Below are positions 1-13,200 of a DNA stretch of 64,000 nucleotides, piece after piece. Source of the DNA: Branchiostoma floridae (taxonomy: Eukaryota; Chordata; Leptocardii; Amphioxiformes; Branchiostomatidae); assembly GCF_000003815.2 (NCBI RefSeq), contig NC_049979.1, positions 17,220,493 through 17,284,492 on the forward strand, in the 5' to 3' direction. Under the pieces are notes generated by a model that worked only from the letters and a program-made list of their open reading frames with translations, was not told the origin of the DNA and made no database searches. The stretch's first letter is position 1. Every line of letters starts with the position of its first letter. The position numbers were made by a program, and so were the translations under genes.

Positions 1-1
1 G

Positions 2-1655
2 GAGGTTACAGACATGGAGAAAAAGGCCGAGGCGCCCGTGACGGCGGACGACATGGAGTGGAAAACCCGTCATGACATCCAGGCTGACGTCAACAAGATG
101 CTGAGCGGGCGGATGGCGGAGCTTCAGGAAAAGGTCGGCATTTGGCGCATTGTTATATCGCTCACTTTTCACTTGGAAATGCGACCGGCACATGCGGTGA
201 TACTTAAAAGTATCACCGCATGTGCCGGTCCAAGTGAAAAGTTTCATATGAAAATCATTGGGACTTTTAGGTCCTTCTGTTTCTAAAATAGAAAGATATT
301 TTCTAAATCAATCAGGAGACGCCAGATTTACATAGGTCCTCATAACATACACCAAACAGAACACAGATCAGTGATTTGTGTCCCATATAGTTGGATGGAA
401 TGAAACAGAGCATGAAGACCGGGCAGCTGCCACAGGTACTACGCGGGTATGACGACATGAATGAAGCCGCCATGAAGAAACTCATCCGGGATATTGAACG
501 TGAGATGACCAGTTTGACGTCAGAGCTCAATCATCTGGAGTTCAGATTGGACCAGGCAAGTGTTCCTCACACAGGCGGGCCTCATGAATAGGGTTACTTA
601 ACGTCGTATTTAGTGACAAGTAGTGAGGTACATCAATGAGGTTACATCGTCAAAGTACTAACTATAAATGTGGAGGTAGAGCTGCCAGGCAAGCACGACA
701 CCTACTGACATGGTGATGAATAGCAAGAGCAATTTGATTGCTTGCGTCCTCTGCCATGTCACACGGAATCACACCATCTGTTTTGGAACCAAAGTAAAAA
801 TGCCATTTTGAACCTCTTAATTACGTTCATTGGGTTTTACGTTCATTTTGTTATTCCCCTTTCCTAGGAATCACAGAAATACCACAAGGCGGACGAAGAA
901 CGCAAGAAAGTGCAGATGGCGATCGAACAGCTCAAGAGAGACATGGCCATGGTGACTAATTCACATAATATAGACCCTCTTGAACAGATAAAGTGCACAT
1001 CCAATAAAGATCCTATCCATGGAAATGCACACAGACATGAGAAAGAAGACTTTTGTTGCTTTTACTTCTGAATTAAGATTACACGACATTACAGATTAAG
1101 CTCTCGTTTTTCACACCAAACAGCTTCTAAGTGAATTAATATTGGACAACCAATAGCAAATGTAAAATAATTGCAAATGTTTGTGATGATGCGTTTTCCT
1201 CTTTCTATGCACGACAAGAGACACGAGTTAATCCGCAGTTGATCTGACAGATGTGCGATTTGTCTTTAGTCGGTATTGCAACCACGTGATTGCAACAGAG
1301 ATTCCGGCGTCGACACTATATGTAAAAGAGAAACAGGTGTTCACGAGCTGTCATGTATGTCAACAGAGAGATAACACAAATGTCTTTGTCATATTCTCCC
1401 TAGATGAAAAGACAGAACACTCTAGTGGTTACCCTGGGTGCCCTGGGTGCTGATTTGAACCGACCCATGGATGGTTTACCGCGGAACAAACGGATTCTCA
1501 ACCCCAGACTAGGGCCTGTCCGGAGCTCGGCTGTGGTCAACAGACTTCCCAGGCTACCCGCCAAGCCTCAGCCAAAGGCGAAGAAGGGGAAGTCAGTCAT
1601 GAAGAATCCAGACGGGAAGAAGGGGAAAAGAAGAGAAAGAAAGTATGATGGATAG
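2..1655 (+). CDS. 3' end of a coiled-coil protein gene (product not recognised)
   Basis: Four exons can be joined in one frame: up to 133, 391-555, 868-951 and 1404-1655 (stop TAG). The frame is open from base 2, so the 5' part lies outside the window; the ATG at 14 may be internal. The chain is rich in E, K, Q and M with heptad-like spacing (for example MAELQEK, RDIEREMTSLTSELNHLEFR, EERKKVQMAIEQLKRDM) and ends in a very basic Pro/Lys tail (PKAKKGKSVMKNPDGKKGK). All junctions are phase 0. The second intron appears to use a GC donor (CAG|GCAAGT at 556), because the nearby GT donor would break the frame into exon 3. The first donor (GTCGGC at 134) is weak. I do not recognise the family; coiled-coil cilia or centrosome proteins often look like this, but that is only a guess. 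Confidence 0.7.
164..242. repeat. Long hairpin (inverted repeat) in the first visible intron
   Basis: The left arm at 164-205 and right arm at about 208-242 are reverse complements over roughly 35 bases with a 2-nt loop. The left arm carries one 7-base insertion near position 177. The outer ends read ACTTTTCACTTGG and CCAAGTGAAAAGT. No target-site duplication is visible outside the arms. It lies 30 bases into an intron and looks like a fold-back element or collapsed MITE. Confidence 0.8.
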
Positions 1656-1715
1656 ACGGGATGGGAAGGGCACATACTTGTTTTTGGCGAAGGCTTCTAC
1701 CAGTACTGATGAAAC

Positions 1716-1721
1716 AATAAA
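1716..1721 (+). terminator. Poly(A) signal of the coiled-coil gene
   Basis: A canonical AATAAA lies about 60 bases after the stop codon at 1655. This fits a short 3' UTR and supports 1404-1655 being the terminal exon. Confidence 0.7.
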
Positions 1722-4700
1722 GAAGAACATTTAAAATGTGAAAGACGACGCAGCAGTGTAATGGTCATGCCTCCTTGCCTAGTGCTTACACAAGTGAAAT
1801 ATTAATTAAGTAAACTCCCTACATCCTCTCTAGAAATCATACACTTTTTACTTGGTTGGGTGGTACCAATCAAGCACCATCACTAGCTCGATGAGTCTTT
1901 TTTTGTGTTTAGATGCAACCATTGGTTACCAACCACCTGGCGCACAATTCAGTCGTGTTCAGGTAATGCTCTTACAGTAATCCCCCTAAGTCCATGTCAA
2001 AAACAATCCTTACAAGTGCCGATCGTCTTGCCCTCCCTTCTTCAGATGGCATGTGGTACTAGTAGCATCACGTTCGACGGAAAACTGTGCCATGTTAGCT
2101 GGGACGGGAATCACGGGATACAACATCTTGTCACCAAATGCAAAGCCAAAGTTTTATTGAAAATACATCCAGTAATTTGGAGCCAACTGTTGGAAAATTA
2201 GGCGTTGTTACTGAGCCAGCTACCATTTGCAGAATTCTTTGAAAGAATAACATAAAATTCTAAGCAAAACGCACAGACAAATCTACCACAAACTAACGTT
2301 AGTATATGGCCACGACTTAAGCTGGTCATGAGTACTACTTGTCGACCCATGCAGTAGCTGAATAAGCACATGTAAGGCGTCACAATCTGCCGTCACGCAT
2401 CTTACGACAAAAGTGCCTATACTTTACCAAAGGATGTAAAATGCACACTTTTCACTACCACAATTGCAACTGTCAGTTATAAAGACAAGCCTGTTCTCCT
2501 AACATGTTTACATGTCTGTGAAGACATAATATTCGTCGTCCCCATGACGACCCAACAATGTTTGCCTCATGTAATTATGGGTATGCTTGTCCAGGTCCAC
2601 TTTGTTGTTCCAGTGCATTTGTTCAGCGCAAGCAAAAACTTCAAAACACCTGTCTAATTGATTACTGCAAGAATTGAGTTTGTTTGCTTGCTTTCCAAAC
2701 AAGTTGTCCTTCCGTGGGACTGTTATCGTTTGTTTTATCTGTCGACTTCTGGCAATCAGAAACGCTCTTCAAGTGGTATACAATCAGAATATCTAGTCTT
2801 ATAGTGCCTCATTCCCCTGAATACCTTCCTACCTTACATTTCTCACATAACATCCTACATGTATTTTGGTTTATCTTACCCTGACCTATCTATGATTGAT
2901 TGTTTCCAAGAGAATGTGAAATGTAAGCGTCAGGCCATATGTAGCGTCAATTGCACACACGACTTATACTTCCCCGAATAGGCCAAAAAAACAACAACTA
3001 TGAATCAGACTGTATTACAGTTACTGGTGAATTCAGAAAATACCCACAAACATTTCCCCTATACGGTTTCCTTTAATCGTGCGTCTTTCCGCACACGTTC
3101 TACAACCAATCCTTTTCTCCAATTCCTTGTGTACCTCTCCCCTTGACTGTATACGTGTATATACCAGTAGTAAAGTCACCCTAACCCCATTCAGATGCAA
3201 AGTATACTCATGAAGCGATGACTTTCATGTAATGTTGACGGTGCTGCCGATTTCAAAGACGGGTTGACGGTGAGGTACGCTTTGACAGTGTGGTTGAACC
3301 GACATATTAACATACCGAGCTTCCGGTCTTATTTATGTACAGAATTGGCTTCCTTGATCCCGTGCATTAGAGAATGACGTCCGCATCACCAATTCTTTCT
3401 AATCAATGCCATAAAACGTCAGTGGACCGCTCAAGAGACTCTAACGGACGTAACTGTTGCGTCATACGCGTATACCTGACGGTACTTATCAACTTGCCAT
3501 GGCAACGTCAACACGCTGTCGGAAAATGTGAAATGTCACTCTTGAGAAGAATTTTCTCTCTGTGTGTCTGTGTGATTCACAAGATGACCAGCTGCCCAAT
3601 GGCAATTGGTCTCGAGCAAAACAGTGGTGCAATTTTTTTCCTTTCCATGTTTTTCTTATTGTATTTTGCCATCGACGGTTTGATTTGATTTACCTTGTAC
3701 CCGCAGCATTCTTTATTCAATTACACTATTGCAAGTAGCTTGCTTGAATAGTAGTTCCGCTGGTTTGACAGGAGATTACATGTAGGTATTTTTCCAATGC
3801 CACACACTCTGAGGTCTCGCCCAAAGCCAAAATATTCTTCCTTACGGTGTAAGACATGTCGGACCTACTTGGTCAGTTGTATATTAACTGCGAATTCACT
3901 TTTCAAACGTTAGTACATAATGACCAAGAACACAGCCTTTTGTCTTGGTGTCAGTGAAGGCCCTGTACTAGCCTATAATGGAACTGGTTAACATTGCTAA
4001 TGCCTTTCGACGCCAAAATAAATTTGTTCTTGATTATGGGAAAATTAGTTGCTTGGGAGTGGTTTTAACTCAGTTTACATGGCGTTGCTAATGACAACCA
4101 ATGCCTGGCAACGCGACGCGCTAACCGACGACATTCGCGAACTGTTGACACGGACACTTTAACATGAGAGTCACCGTCAAGTAGCGTCAACAGGAAAAAA
4201 AGTTGTCCGGAACAGAAAATCATGTAACAGATTACAAGGGTGACACATTCTTCTCTACCACAAGAGTCGGTGACAAGACGGTACATTTTTTCCCAAACTG
4301 ACTGTAGAAGTTGTCCGTGCCGGGGTCGAACTGCCTCCGCCTACCAACCATTGGGATTGCTGTTGCCCGGCGAGCTACCAAAATATACACGAGATTTCCA
4401 AACGCAAAGTTTCGTCTCTTGACATCCGCTCAACCGTGGCCACAACTACTGTACCACTCCAAGAGAGTTAGCACGAAGAATGGTGAGGGTCCAAAGAGTG
4501 GCGTTTTGTACAGGCCGTCCGCCAATGGCTGCGCTCCAGCTCCTGTGACTAATGCCCTGTGTCCTTTATATTCACGTATCGCTTGATCGGGATCGAAGAA
4601 AACACGGCAGACGTAAAGGACTAAAGACTGTCGCGCGTTTTTGGGTTGTAGAGAAGTTACTCGGCCAAACAAAAGAGTGTGTTTGCTACTATGACTTACG

Positions 4701-7700
4701 GGACCTAGTCACGCAGTGACTTGTTATTTGGATCGACGGTTGGGAGGGATTTTTACCGAGAACTGTTCGCAGTTTGCGTGGCTGGAGAACGTCTGAGTGA
4801 ACCTGGATGGTAGAGCTAGGGAGTACCTTGATGCAAGCTACCGGTCACCAAGTAGGGGGTAGCCTGCAAGCGAGGCGAGCGCGGGTTCGTGCAGTATCTG
4901 ACTTCGCCCTTGGAAACATACTACGATCTCATGGTGGGTATAATCTCTTACTATTACGACCCCTATAGCGTATATAACCCCAGCCATTGAAAGCAGTGCG
5001 TTTTCACAGTTGCCAAATCCCACCAAACAAGTGCTCATGTTGTTTGCCGAGCACACAAAACTTCGGCGGATTTGGAAGCCATTGCTAGCCCCACGTCTCC
5101 CTCTACACCGGCCTAGTTTACCTCAGTTTATCCACAAACAACCTCACAGGTAAGTTGGAACCCCCCACCGTGTACCAACCCTAAATATTGACCAGTATTA
5201 CTTTCACTGAAGTTGGTTACAACGCAGCAGCACCCCTTTATAACGTGAAGTTCGGCTATTAAGTGGTTTCCAGGGAAACGCAAGTGTTTTACGTTTTCCT
5301 AAGGAATTAATAACAGTCTTGTATAATGCACACTTTGACCCACTGAGGACCATTCTCGTCTGTTTCCTTGAAACGGTACTAGTGACATGGTAACATAACG
5401 CCGGTACACAATAATGAAGGAAAACAACAAGATGAAATGAGGTTAGCTACCAACTTGTTGGCGCACACCGATCTCTATGGTTGTGAGGGAACCGGCACAA
5501 TAGCGATGTGCGTAAGGCCATTGGAAAGGAATTAGTCAAAATTGAAGGACTCGGATTTGTAGCCCAGTTATAAGACTTGTCAGCATTAGCGAATTGGACT
5601 ATGCAAATCTTCACACTAGGCTGTTCAACGCACTCAAAATGGAAGCGTAGCGTCATGTCACATTGACTTACATTCTTTTCACTACTTTAGGTGCAAAATT
5701 CCATTCATTTCGGTATTTGACGGATACTGTAGGATTTGTCACAGCCAGGTGCACCTACAAGAAGTGCGTGTACCCCTCACTCATCCTATTCATTCAGCGG
5801 TCCTATAAAGCTCACTGCTCATGCAGGACTCTGTAGTCAGTCTTTGCAGGCACAAGTTAACGTGTGAAGTCACCTAATTGACACATTTCCTAAACCTTGA
5901 ATCCTTCCATCCACCAACAGCAGTGGGATAAGGCACTTGTTTACACACCGTTACAAAGAGTGAATTTAGAGCCATTTATAGATGTCCTGTTCAGGTTCAA
6001 ATGCCGTGATAACAGTTCAAAGACGCCATTTAGAAAAGCCAGTCAGTGAACGTCAATACTGCGCCACTCACACAGCCTTAAGGCGACCGGGGACGCCGTG
6101 TACACAGAATGTCATCGGTGACAATAGATAAACAGCGATTAGTTTAGTCTCAAATATCACATAAATAGACCTAGCTATTGAAGACTAATGACCGTTAGAC
6201 AGACAAGGCAGACAAGTTCCAAGTCATAAAATTCATTCATACATTATCACCAGGTTACAGGAAGACTAAATTGAAGTGAAGTACAAAAAATATTGACACA
6301 CTGTTGAAAATAAAATATGCTAATCCAAGTTGCAAATACAGATTCAAACTTCTATCATCTCAACGAGACTTTTTCAAAGCCGATGTTTGTCGTGAGCAAA
6401 TCTTTTTTAAAGGCCATCATAGAAGATGACCCATTTTCGGCCAGAAATCTTTTGTAGGCCAGCAAGAAGATGGCGGTAGATGGGGTAGAAAAAAGGAAAT
6501 CTTGTTTTGGGACCATGAGAACTATCGACAGCCAAAAGAACTTTGTATTAACTGGACTTTAGTTGGCAGTACAATGTTTAACAAAGGGAATTATTGCCTT
6601 GAGTAGGTGTTTGCTTAGCGTTGTTTTCAAACATAGATATCATAAATAATCGTGAAGGTGATGATAACCATACGTATCTTGGCAAGTTTATCACATGATT
6701 AGTAGCTAAACACTATAGTACAAGAACAGAAATGAGCTATGGCAAAAAAGCCAAGTACCTCGGACGATGCTATGGAGATTAATGACATACTAGTCCTCTC
6801 GTACATACACCTGGCAAGAGACAAGATTTATATCATGATCACACCTTTGTAATTACCTGCTATCAGTCAGTCTGACGGTTCACTGAGACATTGTTGACAT
6901 GAAACCATGGCAACCTGTTTGTTGAGGTGATCTTTATTATTTGGTGTATACTGAATCCATCTTAGGGGTGGACTTTGTTCAAACGCAATGATATGCTACA
7001 AGAGAGATTCTCCATGCGATTACAAGCTGAAACTTGGTGGGTAAGGGGCTCCTATACTTCAGTTGATGAACCATTTCACACCATTATCAGTCACGACAAT
7101 CCCACGTGTCGTGGTGGCTGTGACGTTTGCCTACATGCAAGAAAGAGGACGTGAACAGAATATGACTTTAGGGAAGTCTTCCCGAACATCGCTAGCATCA
7201 ACCGGTAACCATGCATACTTACAAGCGCAATTCTGACAGTGAGTAGGCTGCACCTTACGCAATGGCTACTACGTTATGTATCCATGCCAACGGCATACGT
7301 TATTTCCTCACCTTTCTGTTAGGTCAAGATTGCACATGTGATTATACTACCATCGATCAACATTTCACAAAGGACACGTTGACTGAAAGAAACGTAACCG
7401 AACAATGTGAACTTATTTACAGTTCCAATGTCAAGTGGGGACCATAAGTTTAAAAAAATTGGGCCCCTAAATTACCCTATACACTGTTGCCTATCACATT
7501 TAGGTTGTAACATATTTTACATTAATTGATCATTAATAGAGGCTTACTGCCACACGTTTGTGGACACAAAATCAAAGCTGAAGTGTAAATACTCAGTAGG
7601 CGCATAGTTTCTACCTACAAGAAGAAAGACTCAGTCGGGAATTCAAAACTACTCTAGTTCAAAATGATGGTAATATCCTTTACGAGCATGAACATGTAAC

Positions 7701-8799
7701 AGACTAACGTAATGTATACAAGGACGGAATTTCTCATAGAGCAGCCTCTCGTCATGCATTTCGTGTCAAAATCGCAGGGCGACGCTTTCATTTTTGCCGA
7801 CTGATACCTAATACCTACGACAGTACATGTATTGACGTATCCAGATCTCATGCAATGCCATGGTCTATGTATTCGTTCGACAGCAGCAAATTCTTGATCA
7901 AATTCTTGATGGATTGATATTAATTCCCCACATTTTAATGCTGTTATTTCAAAACAATCCACAGAGTGCAATACTTTGAATAAAGGAAGCGTGCGCACAG
8001 TTGCTTGGCATACACTAGCTCAATGTTGTATGTTGTTTTCGAAAACAACGCTACAACCAGAATATGGTGCGAGCACAAGATATTTCATCGACACACTTCA
8101 TCTGCATGAGGCCAATAAAAGCCTTCTTCCAGTGAATTTCATTTGAAAGCGGAGATGGGATAGTAAACGAAACATTTGAACCGCCAGTTAAATATTATCC
8201 TCCTTGCTTGTCTTATTGTTTTCTCCTCCTGTCGCAACCATAAGAGTACTCAAAATACTGTTCTGATCTTTGAAAGTCAGAGTCAAACACATATATTTAC
8301 GCAAGTCAGCATGTAGAAAGTACCACACATTGACCGGCATTGCACAACTTTCGCAGTTGTGAAAGGTTGTGTCAAAAATTCGGAAGTTATTGATTCGGCA
8401 TACCTTCATTGGCGTGATATATATCATGAGATAATGCGTTTCAGTCACCAATCTAACGTTGTTAATTGGTCAACAATACCAGGAATTCAGCCTCTACCCG
8501 AGTTCGGAGAAGTCAAGGGAAACGTTAACTTGCAGGTGTCACAAGTTACACCAAGGACTAGTGACAAGTCTTTAGTTACAAAGAAACTTAGGGACTTCCT
8601 AGGCCCTGTTGCCATGGTAGCAACACTCGTCACCCGGATAATCCTGCTCAGGCACGATTTGTTGATGGGGCGTGTGATTGACAATAATGACAGATGGAAT
8701 TACTGGCGATAGAGTGAAAAGAAACATTTCATTAACTCCAGCCGGGTAAATAACTACGTCCAGCCGGAGTGTAACACTTCCAAAAACAAGTGAGTGTAG
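1722..8799. other. Gene-poor interval between the coiled-coil gene and the tandem repeat
   Basis: No coding exon with family similarity or linked splice sites was found on either strand. The open frames here are short and lack codon structure. At 4850-5152 there is a locally CpG-rich stretch ending in a good splice donor (CACAG|GTAAGT at 5150), which could be a non-coding first exon, but nothing confirms it. ACATGTA-type words are frequent, as elsewhere in the window. Confidence 0.4.
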
Positions 8800-9060
8800 A
8801 AAAGTACTAAAGGACTCACTACCTTCCCATCACAAAGAGATAGAAGGGGTCTGTTTTCTGGGAAAACGTCGTGCATCTACCATAGAAAGTTCTGATGGAC
8901 TGACTACTTTCCCATCACAAAAAGCCAGAAGGGGTCTGTTTTCTGGGAAAACGTCGTGCAAGTACCATAGAAAGTACTGATGGACTGACTACTTTCCCAT
9001 CACAAAAAGCCAGAAGGGGTCTGTTTTCTGGGAAAACGTCGTGTAAGTACTATAGAAAGT
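8800..9060. repeat. 85-bp tandem repeat, three copies
   Basis: The segment CTGTTTTCTGGGAAAACGTC recurs at 8851, 8936 and 9021, an exact 85-base period. Copies 2 and 3 are almost identical and copy 1 is more diverged. Each unit also holds GAAAGTACTGATGGACTGAC and CCCATCACAAA. It lies about 0.8 kb upstream of the presumed MOK promoter. Confidence 0.92.
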
Positions 9061-9880
9061 CTCTGAAGGAAGCAATTGTAATACGCCTACGGGTTTGTAC
9101 AGCCTCCTCAGTTGCAAACGTCTAACAGCCCTGGCTTTTATTGTTGGAGGGAAGCCCTGATTAAATTTGCGATTTTCAACCGTTGGGTAAGGTCCTCTAA
9201 TGCCAGGAGAGTGAGTTTCCGCGCTGGCCCGGTGATCATTTTAAATAAAGTTAGCGCACAAACATAATTCATAAAGTACATTGTGGCACACAATACTGAA
9301 AAATAATCACTCAATATTGGGTGCACCCTCTGATCGTTTGGGGCACGTGTAAAAGATCCCTACTGACGCAAAAGCCTGCCTGATGTATACAGGTGTTACT
9401 AAGTCCCAAAACAATGGGCCCAACACGCTCCTCACAATTTCCATGGGCACAAATACCTCTGCATTGACCATGTAGTGGACTGTTTTGGCCCTCGTGTTGG
9501 ATAAACACGAATGAATGCAGCATCTTGTTACGGTCAGGGACAATGAAAAAAGCATCTCTCACCTAACAAGTAAATATCAATAAACGCTCCTTCATTGTCA
9601 GTTAAAGCGGGTGAGGTGATATCAATTCTCCAGCTCTTCTCAGATAGCAATCACTATGGCAACACCTATGTAATATCTAGAAGTTTGATTTTACTCTTTG
9701 TGCTATTTCTGCGCAAAACATGTGTAGTAAAGGCATTCCAAGCAGCTAGGCACAGCAATAGACTCCCCTTTGTGGCGTGCTCGTTAGCGTAAGACAAGTA
9801 GCCTGAGGGGTGTCAAATTTTGACCTGGTGGAGACACAGTGGTCGTCATGGAGACAGGTGTATAATTACATGGTGCCGCG

Positions 9881-9892
9881 AACATGGCGGCC
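9881..9892 (+). promoter_or_regulatory. YY1-like initiator motif, presumed MOK promoter, with a possible uORF
   Basis: AACATGGCGGCC matches the YY1-type element often found just downstream of metazoan TATA-less start sites. It sits about 410 bases before the MOK start codon. The ATG inside it opens a 33-codon frame (MAAADANFCLLPRKV..., stop TGA at 9983-9985) that does not join the MOK frame, so it would act as an upstream ORF if transcribed. Assigning it to MOK rests on position only. Confidence 0.4.
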
Positions 9893-10298
9893 GCAGACGC
9901 AAACTTTTGTCTCCTTCCACGCAAAGTAAACACCCCAGTTTGCCCAATATTTGTCCGAGTTACGAAGAAAACATTTACAGAGTGAACCAGCCAAACGTAA
10001 ATTATTGTCACGTGGAGTCATATCGCCTAGTAGGAAGGGGCTGGACTGGTCCCAATTCAGAGCTCAAGCAGATTAGGTCCGTGCGGAGGGATATTTGTTC
10101 GTAATTAAGGGTAGCCGGGAAGTTCCAAGATGTCGACGTAGGGGACGTCTGTTGTTACCGAGTCAGCTAGAAACGGGACTGTTTATGGCCTTACCTGTGA
10201 CACAGCATGCTACCGATGCGAACATTTCTGAAGGAGTTTTCACTAGACATCTAGTAGTAAGAGCATGAGGTGGAGATAGCCCTCTACTTGGAGAAAAT

Positions 10299-13200
10299 AT
10301 GCACAGTAAGTACAGTTCAAATCACGGAGCACCTCTCCTGCAACTTTCAACTGGCAAGTGTATGTTGACTGTTTGTACTGATGAGTGTTTTAAAAGACCC
10401 TGATGTATCCCTATACTTTTTTTCCTCAGAATACAGAATTTTGGGGAAGAAAGGCGAGGGCACGTTCTCCGAGGTGCTGAAATGTCAGAGCATCAAGGAT
10501 GGCCAGTACTACGCCTGCAAGAAGATGAAACAACACTACGACAGGTGAGAAACTCAATGGCACCTATCCTCACGTTTTCTCAAGTGGGCGCACTTGTGGT
10601 TGTGATTATTGCTAAACTGTGAAAACACAAAGAGGCGTTCTCTTTATTTTCTTTAGGATTGATTGTCTATGTGACACTGCTGGAAAAGCATGTATTCATG
10701 TGTATCAATGGCATTGTCTGCACTCATAAACATGGGAAACTTGTGAAAGTTTTGCTATGTAACGTTAAATTGTCAATATTACCTGTAATCGTAATCTACA
10801 ACAACATATTTACAACATATGAACAAGATTGTCTATAGATTGCACAATATTCCGCAGATTGCATTTTTTAAGAATCTGCATACAATATGTGCATCTAATT
10901 ACAATGCCCATCATGAAGAGGGAAGATCCTAAAAACGTTTCTCCGTAATAGGCAGAAATGATGTGAAATAACCAATTGGCTTCTCCATGGCTACCCCTGC
11001 TGCAAAGGGAGAAACAGCCTCCAGCGTACAATAAAGCTATTAACCACTGGTACAGGCATAATTCACTCAATGTCTCCACCCCCGTAATTTCTGCATCCAC
11101 GGCTCTCATGATATCATTGCCTTAGCTTCATCTTCATTGATACACTTCAGTTCTAATGGTGGGTATACAGCTCGGGAATTACAATCATGAAGCAGACTTT
11201 TCTGTTTCCATTGCTGGAAAGTGCATGGTCCTAAATAAATGTTAGCATGATGGGACAGTTTGTAGGCAGCAATAATGTCTGGTATACTGTCCAACAAAAA
11301 AGACAAAGACCTCATTTTGCTTGAGGAAATTGATTGGAAAATTGGCAAAGCTGGTGGTTAAATGAAATGTCATAAAATTGGATAAAGTTGATGGTTGTCA
11401 AATGATACAAGTGCATCCTCAGAACATCAATTGATAAAATGATTATTTTTTTCGTAAACATGTTTAATGTTTGGCATGTGGAACTGCTGATTGTTAATTG
11501 GACTCAAGGAGTGAGAATCTTGTCCCTTCAGATCGGTTATATATATTTGCATTGTTCCTTTTAGTTTCTATGGTTTCATGAGTTTTGTTCCAAACCACCT
11601 GCCGATATTAGAGAGGTTGACAAATCACAGAAGCAACCAGATGTAATCAGAGGCTTTGCGTGACTGTATCATTATCTTACAGTCTTGAGGGACAAGGAGT
11701 GGCAGATCTTTATCAAATTTGGTGTTTCAATAGCAGGGAAATAGAGCCCTGACCTCAATAACAAATGCTGCATAACAATTTAAGTTTTTGCATCCATGCT
11801 TCGTGCACTCACTGTTCATGGTGTGTTGTTGCTATGTACGTCAGAAATAAGCTGCTCTTTGTAGAGTTGATCACACAGATCTTAAGGTAAGATCCCAGTA
11901 AGAAAATGAGTCTAGAATGCACAAAATTGACCAATCACTGCATGTTTTACAGTGTGGAACAGATCAACAACCTGAGGGAGATTCAAGCCATGCGGAGGCT
12001 TCATCCTCATGCAAATGTCATAGAGTTGATAGAAGTCATATTGTAAGTATACGGTAACCTGCCCTAATGGACTATGACCGTGATTTGTTTTACCATAAAC
12101 AATACCTGACACGAATATCTATCATAGCCAGATACACTCAATCATAATCTGCAGTATGCTGTAAGGATGTAATCTGTAATTTGAATCCTTCAAATTTCGT
12201 TTGAAGCTTAGAAGCTTTAAATCATCTGGCTTTTCTTCTATTACAGTGACAAGAAAACAGGGACATTAGCTTTGGTATGTGAGCTCATGGACATGAACAT
12301 CTATGAACTCATCAGAGGTGAGTCTCCCTGATCTTTCTTCGTATGACTGCTAACGTTATATCATAAATCACAGTAGAAGGATCGACCTTTAAAACAACTG
12401 GTACTGCCGTCTGATCTTTGGTGATATTTTTGTTGGGCATATGATTGATCATGTTTTATATTGTGTTTTCAAACACAACCATGGTTTTGCTTTGTGACAG
12501 AGAAGATGTATGACCTAGTATCCTAGAAAACAGCATGGGTTGTTGGGTTGTGACTAGTTCTTTCATGTCATCGAAGGTAGACTTTTTATGTCAGCCAATG
12601 TTTTCTGATTGATAATTAAAGCATGAAGCAGTGCTACCTAATAATTATCTGTCTTTGTCACATTCAATACCAACAAAAAAGATGGTTAAATATATTAGTT
12701 CTCCAGTTAGAAGCTCTGAGGAAGATGTCTGACAGACATCAAAACGTCAGCAGGTGAGAAAAACTGGTTGTGTAAAAGAAAATTCTTATGTCCTATGATC
12801 TACCAACCTGATGAAATTATTTTCGGATAACTTAGTTCAATCACAGATACAAAGCTCTGTCAAATGATAGCCTTATTACTTTTTAGTTAACATTATTGTC
12901 TGAAATTACAATATTCAGAAAAAGTTGGACAAAGAAGGTAGAAAGGATGTTTGTCAAACACTGAGTCAAGCAATGGAGCTTATGAATATGGGGCCAAGGT
13001 CACAACAGGAAGGTTAATTATTTTTAATAATTCCATTTCTCCATTTAGGAATTCAATAAGGTAGCATTATGACTCAACTAGGATCATGTTACCAGACAAT
13101 TATCTCATAATGATGGCTATTGACTGTAAATGCTCATTACTAAAGTTACTTAAGTAGATGAATATGTTAATACAAATGCTATTGAAGTACAGAGGCTGAC

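Noticed and set aside
4320-4395. tRNA-like stretch on the minus strand (GGGGTCGAAC near GAGCTACC)
   Set aside because: The B-box-like and A-box-like words are imperfect, and I could not fold consistent T, anticodon and acceptor stems. It is at best a decayed tRNA-derived fragment.
8359-8712. 117-codon open frame on the plus strand
   Set aside because: No family similarity, no linked splice sites, and it overlaps an open frame on the other strand. It looks like chance.
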